From assembly GCA_003508835.1 (NCBI GenBank), contig PUFA01000084.1, positions 6,510,001-6,574,000 of the forward strand: a stretch of 64,000 bases of DNA, given 5' to 3'. A program made the translations under genes and the position numbers. The stretch comes from Eonycteris spelaea. Taxonomy: Eukaryota; Chordata; Mammalia; Chiroptera; Pteropodidae. Of the stretch, positions 22,885 to 32,603 are shown piece after piece. Positions within the stretch are counted from its first letter, which is position 1, and every line of letters begins with the position of its first letter. The notes below the pieces were generated by a model, which did not search any database, was not told the origin of the DNA, and saw only the letters and a program-made list of their open reading frames with translations.

Positions 22885-23520
22885 CAAAAGCCATAACATG
22901 TTTTTCAAAAATTATTAGACATGAGATCAAAAGACATGAATAAACTATTTACATAAGAGGAAATGTAGACAATTCCTCCACACAAAGAAAACAGATCAGC
23001 CTCAATAATAATAAAAGAAATGAAAATATAAACAACTTCATAGAAGTTAGTAGAAATGTTATACAATTTTAAGTCATCAAAAGAAATAAAAACTATTATA
23101 TGTAATGTAGATGGGATTATAGGCTGATGCCATTATAAATCGACTGGATTTTAGAAACTGATTATATCACTGATTTAGAAATTCCTTTTTAAATGAATGT
23201 CCAAAGGAAAGAATTTAGGGAAAATATTATACCAGAGCTATTCTTTAAGTGGGTAACGGTATTCCATCCTATCATACCATAAGTTTATTATCTATTCCCA
23301 AATAATAAACCTATGGTATGGTAGGATGGAATACCGTTACCCACTTTAAAAAAATTAGAAGACTATACATTCTGTATATACAGACTATATGTACAAAATA
23401 ACATTAGTTAAAACAAAGAATGAAAAATGTTATGCATGACCTGATTATAGATAAATAAAATATGTACCAGAAAAGAGCATAAAGTGATACACATATTCAT
23501 ATTTGAGAATTTTTTTTGCA
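22885..23520 (+). mobile_element. Old L1 fragment carrying an inverted duplication
   Basis: 'tattagacatgagatcaaaagacatgaataaactatttacataagaggaaatgtag' fits old L1 ORF2 3' sequence, and 'ggtatggtaggatggaatacc' with the following 'ttaaaaaaattagaagactat' fits the region just before the L1 3' end. A 45-bp segment of that region is repeated in inverted orientation at 23247-23346, breaking colinearity. Confidence 0.52.
23247..23346. repeat. Near-perfect 45-bp inverted repeat with 10-bp loop
   Basis: The left arm 23247-23291 and right arm 23302-23346 are reverse complements with two mismatches (43 of 45), and 23292-23301 forms the loop. Arms begin and end with AAGTGGGTAACGG and CCGTTACCCACTT. A TA dinucleotide lies at each outer edge (23246-23247 and 23347-23348). 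The right arm continues naturally into L1-like sequence and the left arm does not. This suggests fold-back copying of L1 sequence rather than an independent transposon. A TA-flanked mini-element (about 99 bp) is the alternative. Confidence 0.93.
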
Positions 23521-23854
23521 ACATATTGTGGATTTTTAAAATTCAGTAGCTACCCTTATACCATATTGCAAAGTGTGACTTCCTTGCAAAATATAGTTTT
23601 CACTTCTACCTCCTCCTTTTCCAGTTCTCTGCATGAATAAATTAAAAGGATACTATTCTTCTCCTTAGGCATTACACCAGGCCACCAGTACAGATTCCCA
23701 TGAGCTGTAGATAGAATAGCAGGGTTAGAAAGAACCTAGACACCAATCAACCCCCACTTTCTCTTGGAGCAGCAATTTATGCCCAAAGTCTGGCCCAAAG
23801 TCTCCCAGCTAGTTAGCAGCAAGGGTAATATAAAATGTAAGTCTCAATCTTCTC

Positions 23855-23912
23855 CACCACCTAACATGGTAGTAGGAATTCAAGAAAATTTGTTGAATGA
23901 ATGAATGATTTT
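23855..23912 (+). mobile_element. L2 3' tail
   Basis: 'acctaacatggtagtaggaattcaagaaaatttgttgaatgaatgaatga' is the L2 terminus 'cctggcacatagtaggcactcaataaatatttgttgaatgaatga' with substitutions. The preceding 23715-23830 ('gcccaaagtctcccagctagttag') resembles a reverse MIR core but is not secure. Confidence 0.42.
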
Positions 23913-24029
23913 TATAACAGAAAATGAATATGTCAGAATTCACGGAAATGCCCACATCCTGGTGGTCTTGCCTCTGGGTACCCAGATTAGAGTCAACATC
24001 TGACTATGACAGATTTGGACTCATAGAGC

Positions 24030-24085
24030 AGAACAAAAAACAAACCAAACCAAAACAAAAACAAACAAACAAAAAATAACAACAG
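24030..24085. repeat. Degenerate (CAAA)n low-complexity tract
   Basis: Imperfect CAAA/CCAAA/CAAAAA units ending in an A-rich stretch. Confidence 0.85.
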
Positions 24086-24944
24086 GAAACTAAAAGTAGT
24101 ATTCTGCCTTGGTAGAGGGGGCCATTTGACTTAGAACATTTGGAACAATCCTAATTTTCATGAGTGTGCCCTCTGTTCTGCAGATCTAGATCCTGGACCA
24201 ATTAAAAGCTACACGTTTATTTCGGTTTATTTTAAGCAGCCCGCTGTGGCATCTTCCTGTTGTGGTGATGACATTTGTGTGGTTGCACTACTATTTGGAT
24301 TAGAACATAATGCTCATTATTTTATTTTAAAAAGGAAGCAGAGCTGGTGGAGGAAGTCTGTGAAGAGCCCTTGGGGGAGAAGGTGACATCTCTCATTGCA
24401 TAACTTGGGCAATATGAAAAAAACTAAGATGGAAAAGGGTATCTGGCAACTTGTGTTTGTTTGGAGGCAGGCCCAGCTAGTGGGAAAGATCTCCATTCTC
24501 ATGTATGAAGCAACCATGGGCAAGTCACTCTAGTATCATTTTCTTCAAGGATTCAGAAGAGGTAACAGATATGAACAAATTTTGTAAACTATAAGGAGCT
24601 GTAGAAACTAGTAGTGGCAATGATGGTGGTCAAAATAGAATTCAGCATGGGCAATAACTTTTAAAAAAGCTGTTGGTGTGGTATCATCAGGGGAGGCCAT
24701 GGTTATAAGGAGGGAGGAAATGACTGAATGATGGATTTTATATAACAAGGGAACAGGGAAAAATCTTTGGCTACAGTTTCCTCTTGTCCACTCACCTACC
24801 TCCCAGCTAGCACTAAACGCAGTACAGTTGTGGGCCTTGGCCAAGGTTTCTCCTTCCCTTTTCTGCATCCTTTCCCTATCAGCATAGTGTTCCTCATGGG
24901 CTCCTGGCAAATAGCTGTGTTTGAATAGAAACGATGACAGATAG
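24086..24944. other. Unassigned DNA
   Basis: No repeat recognised. The minus-strand ORFs 24317-24523 and 24608-24910 (68 and 100 codons) have no motif. Confidence 0.42.
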
Positions 24945-25165
24945 ATCCCAGAACGTGATTGTGGACTCGAGTTCCTCCATATATTAGCTGCATGACCTGG
25001 AGAAGTTTTTTCATCTCTCTCATCTCAGGTTTCCTCATCTGTAGCAAAGGAAGAACTGCCTGTTTAACCTCCTATATAGGATGTGTCCAAATGAGATAAC
25101 TGGGTTTTTTTGAAAATTCTTTACACACTGCAAAGTGCCTTACAAATGTCTTTTGTTGTTATTCC
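24945..25165 (+). mobile_element. MIR SINE
   Basis: 'ttagctgcatgacctggagaagttttttcatctctctcatctcaggtttcctcatctgtagcaaagg', then 'aacctcctatatagga' and 'aattctttacacactgcaaagtgcctt' follow the MIR core and 3' half. Confidence 0.7.
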
Positions 25166-25265
25166 TGAGCCTCTTTTTGCTTCCATTTCTGCATTTGTAA
25201 AATAGGGACAAGGCCATCTATCTCACCAGGCTATACGCTCTATGTGAAAGGTCTCTGCATATTAT
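25166..25265 (+). mobile_element. Second MIR fragment (weak)
   Basis: A second 'cattttctgcatttgtaaaatagggacaagg'-type phrase at about 25180-25215, with 'ctatctcaccagg' after it, resembles MIR 'catctgtaaaatggggata...ctacctcataggg'. It is either a partial duplicate or a separate MIR next to the first. Confidence 0.42.
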
Positions 25266-26029
25266 TGAGTCTCACTTTACAGCTCACCCTAAATCTAGAG
25301 GCTCCTATTTTTCTACCACATACTGTTAACATTTTATTTCCAATCTGACATTCTTTCAATTCTTTTGTTAAATTTCACCCTTAGAGAGCTTGCAGTTTAC
25401 TTGGTAAGCTAAGATGATCTCATGATTCACCTGACCAACTTTCTTTTTTAACAGAAGCCTGCCACTGTAGGACCCACATTTGACACTAGAAGCCCTTGGT
25501 TCTTTCCTCCAAGAGGATTTAGACATTTTACCTACTCCAAACACTCCCACCATGTTTATTAGTGGGAGACCCCAGACAAGATGAATAAGCTAAGTGGACT
25601 CGACAGCTAGAAGAACACTAGGAAAGAGCTTGCAGACCTGTGCCACTAAGAGCCCCGAGGACACTGAGTGAGAGGAGGGGCTGTGTCCACCGGGCTGGCT
25701 GTCTCCTGTCTTCCCTCACAAACAGATAGCCCCTTCCATTCACGTCCACATGCGTCTATTCTCTGCCTCTTGAGTGGGTCAGAAACTGGAAAACATCTGC
25801 ACCAGTTTCGTCGGGTGTGATTTATAAGGACTCCCTGCGGTCTCTTCTCTCCCTTCTCCTCTTCACCTCTGGGGCTTCAGAGTTTCTTGTTTTTTGTTTT
25901 TAAACAGGCTTGTGTTTCTTAAGACGGGGTCACCTTGATTTATTATGCCTTGAACTCATTAACAAAAGACTCTGGGACAGGTCATTTATTTTCTGAGTGG
26001 CGATTTCCTGTCCTACCCCAGCCCTCCTC
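25266..26029. other. Unassigned DNA upstream of a candidate exon
   Basis: No repeat recognised, which is unusual here. The part at about 25620-25870 is somewhat more GC-rich, with a TATA-like 'tttataagg' at 25821-25829. At 26009-26029 'cctaccccagccctcctcag' could serve as a splice acceptor. None of this proves transcription. Confidence 0.35.
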
Positions 26030-26074
26030 AGCAGGAGCCTGGTGGAGCACAGACATATTAGCCGCACTGTCACC

Positions 26075-26227
26075 ATGGGAGAACTGACTGAGCAAGGAAG
26101 GTTCAGAGGGCGGAAAACGTCTCTTTTCTTAAGAGCGTTTCTCCTCCCTTTAATGATTTCCTTCATAGTCCTTTTCAGTAGTTCTTTCTTTTTCTCCTCA
26201 ACAAATGAGACCAAGTTTAACAAGTAA
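26075..26227 (+). CDS. Candidate 50-codon ORF or first coding exon (weak)
   Basis: The ATG at 26075 sits in a good Kozak context (CACC ATG G). The ORF has a polar N-terminus with basic residues (about residues 1-16), then a hydrophobic segment (about 17-42) that would pass as a signal-anchor or membrane helix, then an N-linked glycosylation-like NET motif. It stops at 26225-26227, exactly where a consensus splice donor (AA|GTAAGT, GT at 26224-26225) occurs, so it could also be an exon that continues elsewhere. Against this: the hydrophobic part is encoded by a CT-rich run, which gives Phe/Leu/Ser by chance, and I recognise no protein family. There is no downstream exon I can name. A larger in-frame start exists at 25997. 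Confidence 0.18.
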   Translation: MGELTEQGRFRGRKTSLFLRAFLLPLMISFIVLFSSSFFFSSTNETKFNK

Positions 26228-26794
26228 GTCATGGATTTACCTTCTTAAAGAAACAAACGCTGACCTTTCTTCTCTATTTCATATTTGAATAGTTTAAAAT
26301 TTACATACAAAATGTGTGTGCATGTGTGTGCACATGTGTATGGGAGATACTGGTGGGCACCCAAGCTGAGCATGAATTAGATGAATTAAACTTTATGTTC
26401 ATTATGGTCAACACTTTTATCAGGCCCTTATTGAGATAATATATTTATGTTTGAGCACTAAAACCTGAGGTATTAGTAATTTAGAGAGAGACCATCAGGC
26501 AAATTGAAATCATTCAAGATTTTCAGATAGGACCGTGGCAGGAAGATTAAAGAAATAGGCATTGGTTTAGCCTGAAGTTCAGAGGCTGAAGAATGATTTG
26601 TTAACTATTTTCAGGTGTCTGGATGGTAGTTATATATAGGTATGGAAACTAGCTGTTTTCTGACCACAATAAGCACAGAATAAGAGGAAGTAGAATTAAA
26701 TTGCAGCAAAATGACAGAATAATAGTCATAAAGTGGTCATAAAGGTGATTAGCTATAGATAAAGTCTATCAAGAAAGAGGTGATATATCTGTAA
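26228..26794. other. Unassigned DNA
   Basis: No element recognised except an imperfect alternating TG/CA tract at 26311-26341 ('tgtgtgtgcatgtgtgtgcac'). Confidence 0.42.
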
Positions 26795-26905
26795 AGTGGT
26801 AAGGTTGTTAGTCCCATTTTATAGATTAATGGATGGAGACTCAGAGAGGGTAAGCAATTTGCCCAAGGTCACACAGTGAGAAAGTGACAGAACTAGATCT
26901 AGCTT
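26795..26905 (-). mobile_element. MIR SINE fragment
   Basis: Reverse MIR core: 'tagtcccattttatagattaatggatggagactcagagagggtaagcaatttgcccaaggtcacacagtgagaaagtgacagaac'. This is a very recognisable core phrase. Confidence 0.78.
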
Positions 26906-27415
26906 ACCCCAGAGTATATAATAAGACTTGGGATTCTGTGCTATACCTGAATCTGAGCTGGGAGGGTGGTACTCTCAATTCACCCTCAGCCCAAGAGATA
27001 GGCAGAGTGGGCAGATCCAGCACCATTATCCCCTAGGCAGTTTGAAGACTCTGGGGTCTGTCTTGGGTTGGTCCTCTCTGTTGCTTGTCACAGGCTACCT
27101 TTCAAAGGCTCTGGTCTCAGGAAAGCTATAGATGAGTATGGTGGGTGCAGATGGTTGAGACTCAAGAAAGGCATGCCTATTGCCCCCAGTGCATGTCCTC
27201 CCAGAGTTCATCCCCCTATGGGAAGGCCAGTTAAGGAGTTTCCAGAGTTTGTTCCACTGAAAGGAGTGGAATTTATCCAGAGCCCCCAAAGTGGCTGGAC
27301 TCCTTCCAAGGAGCACACAGAGGTGGAAGGAGCCAGTCCTTGCTGCATTATGGCCCTGCACATGGCAGAAGAGCAAGGTTATCAGAAACCAAGATTGAAT
27401 ACTGGACGGGAAGGG
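26906..27415. other. Unassigned DNA
   Basis: No repeat recognised. ORFs at 27068-27418 (plus, 116 codons) and 27095-27376 (minus, 93 codons) overlap each other and show no motif. Neither has flanking splice or promoter support that I can see. Confidence 0.42.
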
Positions 27416-27492
27416 TAGCTAACATTTCCTGCACTTACTCTGCCAGGCATTGGTCAGAGGGCAATGAACTATCTGAGCTCATTGAAATGTCT
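27416..27492 (-). mobile_element. MIR SINE, part left of a hAT insertion
   Basis: 'agctaacatttcctgcacttactctgccaggcattg...tgagctcattgaaatg' is the reverse MIR tail ('agctaacatttattgagcgcttactatgtgccaggcactg...taactcatttaat'). It stops at the hAT element and resumes at 27711. Confidence 0.7.
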
Positions 27493-27493
27493 A

Positions 27494-27707
27494 CGGGGTC
27501 CCCAACTTCCAGTACTGTTTTGCAGCCTGTTATGAACCAATCAGGTCGCACAGCAGGAGATGAGCAGCTGGAGAGTGAGAAGCTTTATCTGTATTTACAG
27601 CCACTCGGCAGTGCTAGCATCACCGCCTCAGCTCTACCTCAGATCATCAGGCATTAGATTCTCATGGGAGCACCGGTACCTGATGCCAAAAAGATTGGGG
27701 ACCACTG
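27494..27707. mobile_element. hAT-type DNA transposon, copy 1 (214 bp)
   Basis: The left end GGGGTCCCCAAC and right end TTGGGGACCACTG form the terminal inverted repeat. The interior phrases 'cacagcaggagatgagcag', 'cagccactcggcagtgctagcatcaccgcctcagctc' and 'atcaggcattagattctcatgggagc' identify an abundant non-autonomous element. I place it in the hAT superfamily and cannot give the subfamily name with certainty. It splits a MIR, so it is younger than that MIR. The right flank reads GTCTAAAT and the left flank keeps GTCTA, a possible eroded 8-bp target duplication. Copy 2 is at 32403-32595. Confidence 0.85.
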
Positions 27708-27710
27708 GTC

Positions 27711-27895
27711 TAAATCACCTACTTCATAGTACTTGCCTTGCAAAGCTAGTACAATTATTATCTTCCTTTACAGAAGAGGAAACAAAGCACTGAGAGGTCA
27801 ATAACTTATTCAAGCTCAACAGCTATGGAGGGTTGGACCTTGATTCAAGACTCAGACAGTATGATACCAGAAGCTTCATTCTTAATTGACTTGGC
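27711..27895 (-). mobile_element. MIR SINE, part right of the hAT insertion
   Basis: 'ttattatcttcctttacagaagaggaaacaaagcactgagaggtcaataacttattcaagctcaacagctatgg' is the reverse MIR core, continuous in consensus terms with 27416-27492. Confidence 0.75.
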
Positions 27896-28309
27896 TTAGG
27901 ATGAGGTGCTTGGGTCTCTCCACTTCCTCCCACCCATCCATGGAGGAACTTTTGCTCTGTGGGTCACTGACCCAGCTTCTTGCTGCCGAGTCTTAAGAAG
28001 TTCTAACAATTATAAACATTGTTCTAATTTAGGAATTTTACATTCACTTTTTCTCTGCCTCTTTCATTATCTTAGAGTGCAAACATTTATCAAGGAACAA
28101 GCATTTTACATTCCCCAACTCAAACCTTGGGCACTTACAGGTTAATTCTTCTCTAATTTCTCCTTTAACCATTTGGAAGGTGTAGGAGGCAGTAGTAGAG
28201 GAGGGCATGTTTTTCCAGTAAATCCTACTGGAAGGGGAAAGAAAAGAGAACCTGTATATGGTTAAGTGCAGACTTGAGCTGAATGTTTTCTCATGAGTTT
28301 TTTTCATTT
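27896..28309. other. Unassigned DNA
   Basis: No element recognised. Overlapping ORFs (27906-28145 plus, 28044-28313 minus) have no motif. Confidence 0.42.
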
Positions 28310-28482
28310 TCATCCTCCTAGCAGTACTTTGAGGTAGATGTTATCAGCACAATTTTACAAATGAGGGAGGTTATGTAATTTGCCAGAGGTCACATTGCCC
28401 GTGTACACAGAGGCTGGAATCTGAACCCCAAAGTGTCACCCTCCAGATCTATACCCAAGACACCATGCATCATCTAGTGCTA
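28310..28482 (-). mobile_element. MIR SINE
   Basis: 'cctcctagcagtactttgaggtagatgttatcagcacaattttacaaatgagggaggttatgtaatttgccagaggtcacattgc' then 'ctggaatctgaacccca' is reverse MIR from the tail to near the tRNA-like head. Confidence 0.72.
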
Positions 28483-28954
28483 AGCAGGAGACAACCTTAA
28501 CAGAGCACTCAAGTGGTTCAGCCAGAGCATAATCGAGAGCACACAGATGGGGTAACCCTGGCAGCATCCCCTAGTGCAGGCCGAGCTCAACCCTTCTGTT
28601 CTCCTGGGAGAGTTTCAAACTTTGGTGCATGGAGCAGCAAACTGGACAAACAGGAAGCCATCATTTCTGAGTTCTGCTCTGCCAGAGGCCTGCCCGGGGC
28701 ATGATAAGATGGTTAATGCAAAGTTTGGCAAGCCCACCCTTCTTAATTTAGGCCTCCTCCCAGGAGGGAATCCAGAGACGGGGAACATGAGAAAGGGAAA
28801 GGAAAATAATAAGAGATAAGTGAGAAAAGAGAATATTTATAGGGCTTGGAACATTTAATGAAAACCAGCTGCCTGATTTGGGGTGGGGGTCTCTGATTTT
28901 GCCTGCAAGGGATTATTAAGTCTTCTCTTGTACATACCTGTGTGGAGGGTGTCT
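28483..28954. other. Unassigned DNA
   Basis: Nothing recognised. Two overlapping ORFs (63 and 81 codons) are unremarkable. Confidence 0.42.
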
Positions 28955-29105
28955 GGGGAAAGAAAGAGAGGAGGGGGTATGAGGAAGGAAGGGAGAGAGA
29001 GGGAGGACTAAGGGAAGGAGAAAGCTGGGGAGGGGGTAAGAGATAGGGGGTGGGGAGGGAGAGAAGGGAGAGAGGGAGGGAGAGGAGAGAAAGATATTAG
29101 GGGAG
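28955..29105. repeat. Long purine-rich (GGGA/GAGA) low-complexity tract
   Basis: About 150 bases on the plus strand with only scattered pyrimidines and many runs of 3-5 G. The complementary CT-rich strand explains the 133-codon Pro/Ser/Leu-rich minus-strand ORF at 28916-29317, which I reject as a gene. Confidence 0.92.
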
Positions 29106-32100
29106 ATATTGAGAGAGAAGGTGGGAGGCTTGTGGGAGGACTGTGCTCTCAATACATTGGATTGGAGAGAGCTGATATCCCCTCTTGGCTTCACTCCATC
29201 CCCACCCCCTGCCTTCATTTTAAACTGAAGTTGATTCAAACCTGCTGCTCTTGGAAAAAGGCCATCAGTACAGGCTCCAACAGAAAGATGATACGTGAGG
29301 GGATATGAGTAGGGCAATCAGAAAGAACGAGAAAATGAGACAAGGGAATGGAAAAGGTGAATAAACAGGGGATGATGAAGGAGAGAGAGAGAGAGATTGA
29401 AAGATTAAAATGTTGGCCCGAATGGGGAGCTTGGAGTGAAGGGAGTTGACTGAAAGCCTCGAGTTGGAACAAAGTCAAAGCTAATCCTTCTGGGCCCTGC
29501 TCTCTCCTCCACAGATCCAGAGAGTTGCAAGAAAGATGTGTCTGTTTGAGATTTTCCAGGTCTCTTTCCCATAAATCTGAGTTTCCTTATTAATCAAGGC
29601 CTTCAGGACCAAAAGTATCACCCAAGTATTTTGTAAAAATCACTTAAATATAGGAGTTTTCACAATGGGAAAAGTGTGATAACTAAGGGCCAGAATTCAG
29701 GGCACACGGTTAGAAAAATAACAGTACAGTTGTCAACAACAAGACACTTTCCAGAGGCCATTTTTTTTGAAACTAAAGCCACAAGTGTTGGACCCTACGT
29801 TTTACTTCTAGCTCTCACTTAGGTTCTTAGTTGAGGATATCTCCATGCCCATAGAGTCAAACTCTATGTGTATTTAATTGACATGAATTCAATAATATGT
29901 GTTAAAAAAAGAAAAGAAAAAAAGGAGAGCAAGCAATTTAAATAGTGAAGCTGATTTTCCTGTCTTTCTACCCAATTAGTAGTGTTAGATGGGCTGATAT
30001 GAGAGATGTGAATCAACTCTTCCCTTGGTCCCTTTTAATCTAGGTTTATAGATTGTCTCATAATATGACCTGATTTGTGTTAAGAAAGAATTTATTTTAT
30101 AAAATATAATCATTTTAATAAAAGCCCACCACTTTATCTCCTACCCAAATGAAGGTAAACACCCAGCAAACTACGCAGCACTTGTTGAAAGGTGGTATGA
30201 CAGGCAATTTAAAGGATTTTCAGAAGTCATTTTTAGTTAGACTTTATTTTTTAATCTTAAAGTGCTGCCTTTAGACTTCTTTGTCCATCAGGGTTGGTGA
30301 GTATGTGAAAATACTGAGTATTTGGACTTACAGCTGGTTAACAGACTATTTTCTCCTGATTTTTCAGTTAAGTCCACAGGTGTGTAATAAATTGAGAAAG
30401 TTTCATAGACCATTAAACTCAGGCAGAGCCACAAGAAGGCTCCAGTATGAGCAACAAGATAGAAAGTCTCTCCTTTTAACTGTGTCATTTCTTCTTATTT
30501 TATTATGTACACTCACTCCTATTTCAGCTTGAAACAAGTGGCTGCCTCCCTATCCTATGGCACCATTCTGTACCTTATAGTGAGTCCTGTATACCATCTG
30601 CATCTGACTGACAAAGACAAGCCCCTAATTCCTACCTCAAGGTGGGGCTTCTATTGTGTTCTTCTAGCTCATTCAACCTGTTGACCCTGTTCATGAACTA
30701 AGCAACAAGTCTTCTGTGCCGAAAGGATTAGAGAGAGAAAGTTAGTTCAAAGCCTATGCTAACAAAAATGGCAACTCTCCTTTAGGAAAAAAATTATTAC
30801 TACTGCTTTAAGAACTTAAAAAAAAAAAAGCAGAGATGTTATCTTCTTTGGAAAAACGTTTCTGATCAAATAGTCAGATAAGTTCTGTCACAGACAACCT
30901 CCTCAGGCTGGTAGGTTACAGCTCTGTGGCAGCCTCATTTTAGCTAGGGAAGCATCTGTCTTTTGGAAATGGCTTTCCTTGATCATACACAGTTCATAAC
31001 AATCTTATCGCATTAATTCAAGTTAAAATCTTGAAATGCTGGGGGGAGAAGATTTCAATAATACTTAAATCTCCTTACTTTGACTTTCAGGTCAGACTGC
31101 TACTTATTCTTCAAGACCCACCAGGAAAGCAATTCTCAGCCTTTCAAAATAACGCTAGAGAAAAGATGCTTCGGCACTTCACAATTTTATGTGCTAGACT
31201 TTGCTGATTTGGTACTTTTTGATCATGATCCACATTTCCAGGTTATTCTTTAGATTATATCTTTTTTGTTTGTTTGTTTTTACTTATTTCTCAATAAATC
31301 TACTCCTTAAAAAAAACACAAACAATAATCTATCTCTATTTGTGTCTTGATGAACTGAAAAGGACATCTCTTATGAACAGTCCTCTATTCTCTAAATTTC
31401 TACTGTATCTCCTCATTTGCATGAATTTTATATAGAACACTAGATGTAGGTCAATCACTATTCTTGTGCTAGTCAGTGAGTATCGATAGGAAAACATAGC
31501 ATAGTTCAGTTTTTCATGGCAAGAACATTCTGTGGGGCATTAGCATTTGAACTTATTCTCACCACATGAGTTGGACAGGATGGAAACATTAATTTATTTA
31601 TGCAGTGTAGCATATCCAAATGCCAATCTGAGTAAAAGGTCTCACAACTCTAGAACTTTATAGAAAATACAAGGGTCCCATGTATTATGTGAAACGTATA
31701 GGACTATAGTTTTTCATGGCCTATATTTAGGTCCTAGAGAAAGTTGATTGCCTTTAAGACCAACAAGTATCTCTACTGTGGCAGCTCATACAATGGGAAA
31801 CTGTAGGTGTACTTTGATCTGGGTGACTTTAATCCCACTATCATTTCTACTAGGTGAATGACCAGTCACAGAGATGAGAATAAGATAAGCAGTGGCAGAT
31901 TTGGGGGTAAGAGATGAGTAAGATTTTGGTCCAGGGACTGAACCAGCTATAAATTTATTTAACCATGCTTCTATCCAGTCAAGTTTTCTCCATTTGATTG
32001 GAAATTTTCATGAGAGGTTTTTCCAGGTTCTTTGCAGATGAACCTTTTCTATGCATTCCTTCATTTACAAGTCTTAACTATGGGAGTCTAGCTAGGGGCT

Positions 32101-32214
32101 CCCAAACAATCACACATAGAGTTTGAATGGTGCATGGAAGCTGAGGCTTGTGAGAAGTGTTGCACCAAGCATTCAGTTCCCTCAGTAAATCCATCCAGTC
32201 TGCCTCTCTCACAC
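29106..32214. other. Unassigned DNA, 3.1 kb
   Basis: The longest stretch without a nameable repeat. It contains a short GA array (29379-29395), an A-rich patch (29903-29925), a T/G patch (31262-31280) and an 'AATAAA'-plus-A-run (about 31293-31320) that might mark a tiny decayed retroposon. ORFs reach only 83 codons and show no motif. The low repeat content could reflect unique, possibly constrained sequence, but I cannot test that here. Confidence 0.42.
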
Positions 32215-32394
32215 ATTGGCTCCTGACATGCTCTTCACATTCCCTTTTCCCTGTACAGTCTCTCCAACCTAAAAGTCCCTCTCCTCTTCACATAACTGAA
32301 TCCTGCTCATTTTCGAGACCCAATTTCCTCTTCCTCTGTGGAACTTTCCTTGACTCTGCCATTTGCCATAATTTTCCTTCTGATAGTTCCTATT
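32215..32394 (+). mobile_element. L2 3' fragment with a hAT insertion at its edge
   Basis: 'tctccaacctaaaagtccctctcctcttcac', 'cattttcgagacccaatttcctcttcctctgtggaactttccttgactctgcc' parallels the L2 run 'ttcaagacccagctcaaatgtcacctcctctgtgaagccttccctgactccc'. The 105-codon plus ORF here is accidental. Confidence 0.6.
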
Positions 32395-32402
32395 CTGTAC
32401 TC
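32395..32402 (+). repeat. hAT target-site duplication, left copy
   Basis: CTGTACTC immediately precedes the CAGGGG left end of the transposon. The same 8 bases follow its right end (32596-32603). Eight-base target duplications are typical of the hAT superfamily. Confidence 0.93.
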
Positions 32403-32595
32403 CAGGGGTCCCCAAACCCCACCCTGGTACCAGTCCATGGCCTGTTAGGAACTGGGCCACACAGCAGGAGGTGAGTAGAGGGGTGAGCTAGAAAAGCTTC
32501 ATCTATATTTGCAGCCACTCCTCAGTGCTAGTATCACCACCTCAGCTCCACCGAGGTCATCAGGCATTAGATTCTCATATGATTGGGGACCACTG
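32403..32595. mobile_element. hAT-type DNA transposon, copy 2 (193 bp)
   Basis: It starts CAGGGGTCCCCAAAC and ends GATTGGGGACCACTG, an imperfect terminal inverted repeat of about 15 bp. The interior shares with copy 1 (27494-27707) the phrases 'cacagcaggaggtgag', 'gcagccactcctcagtgctagtatcaccacctcagctccac' and 'catcaggcattagattctcat'. It is non-autonomous with no transposase ORF. A perfect 8-bp duplication (CTGTACTC) on both sides supports a complete insertion with intact ends. Subfamily name not given because I am unsure. Confidence 0.92.
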
Positions 32596-32603
32596 CTGTA
32601 CTC
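32596..32603 (+). repeat. hAT target-site duplication, right copy
   Basis: CTGTACTC directly after the CCACTG right end, identical to 32395-32402. Confidence 0.93.

Noticed and set aside
28916..29317. 133-codon minus-strand ORF, Pro/Ser/Leu-rich
   Set aside because: It is the translation of the complement of a long purine tract. The composition is forced by base bias and no domain is present.
31160..31180. U6 snRNA pseudogene ('gatgcttcggcac')
   Set aside because: Only a few bases resemble the U6 head. The rest of the RNA is absent.
31262..31320. Tiny retroposon with AATAAA and A-run
   Set aside because: No flanking duplication and no recognisable body, too weak to list as an element.
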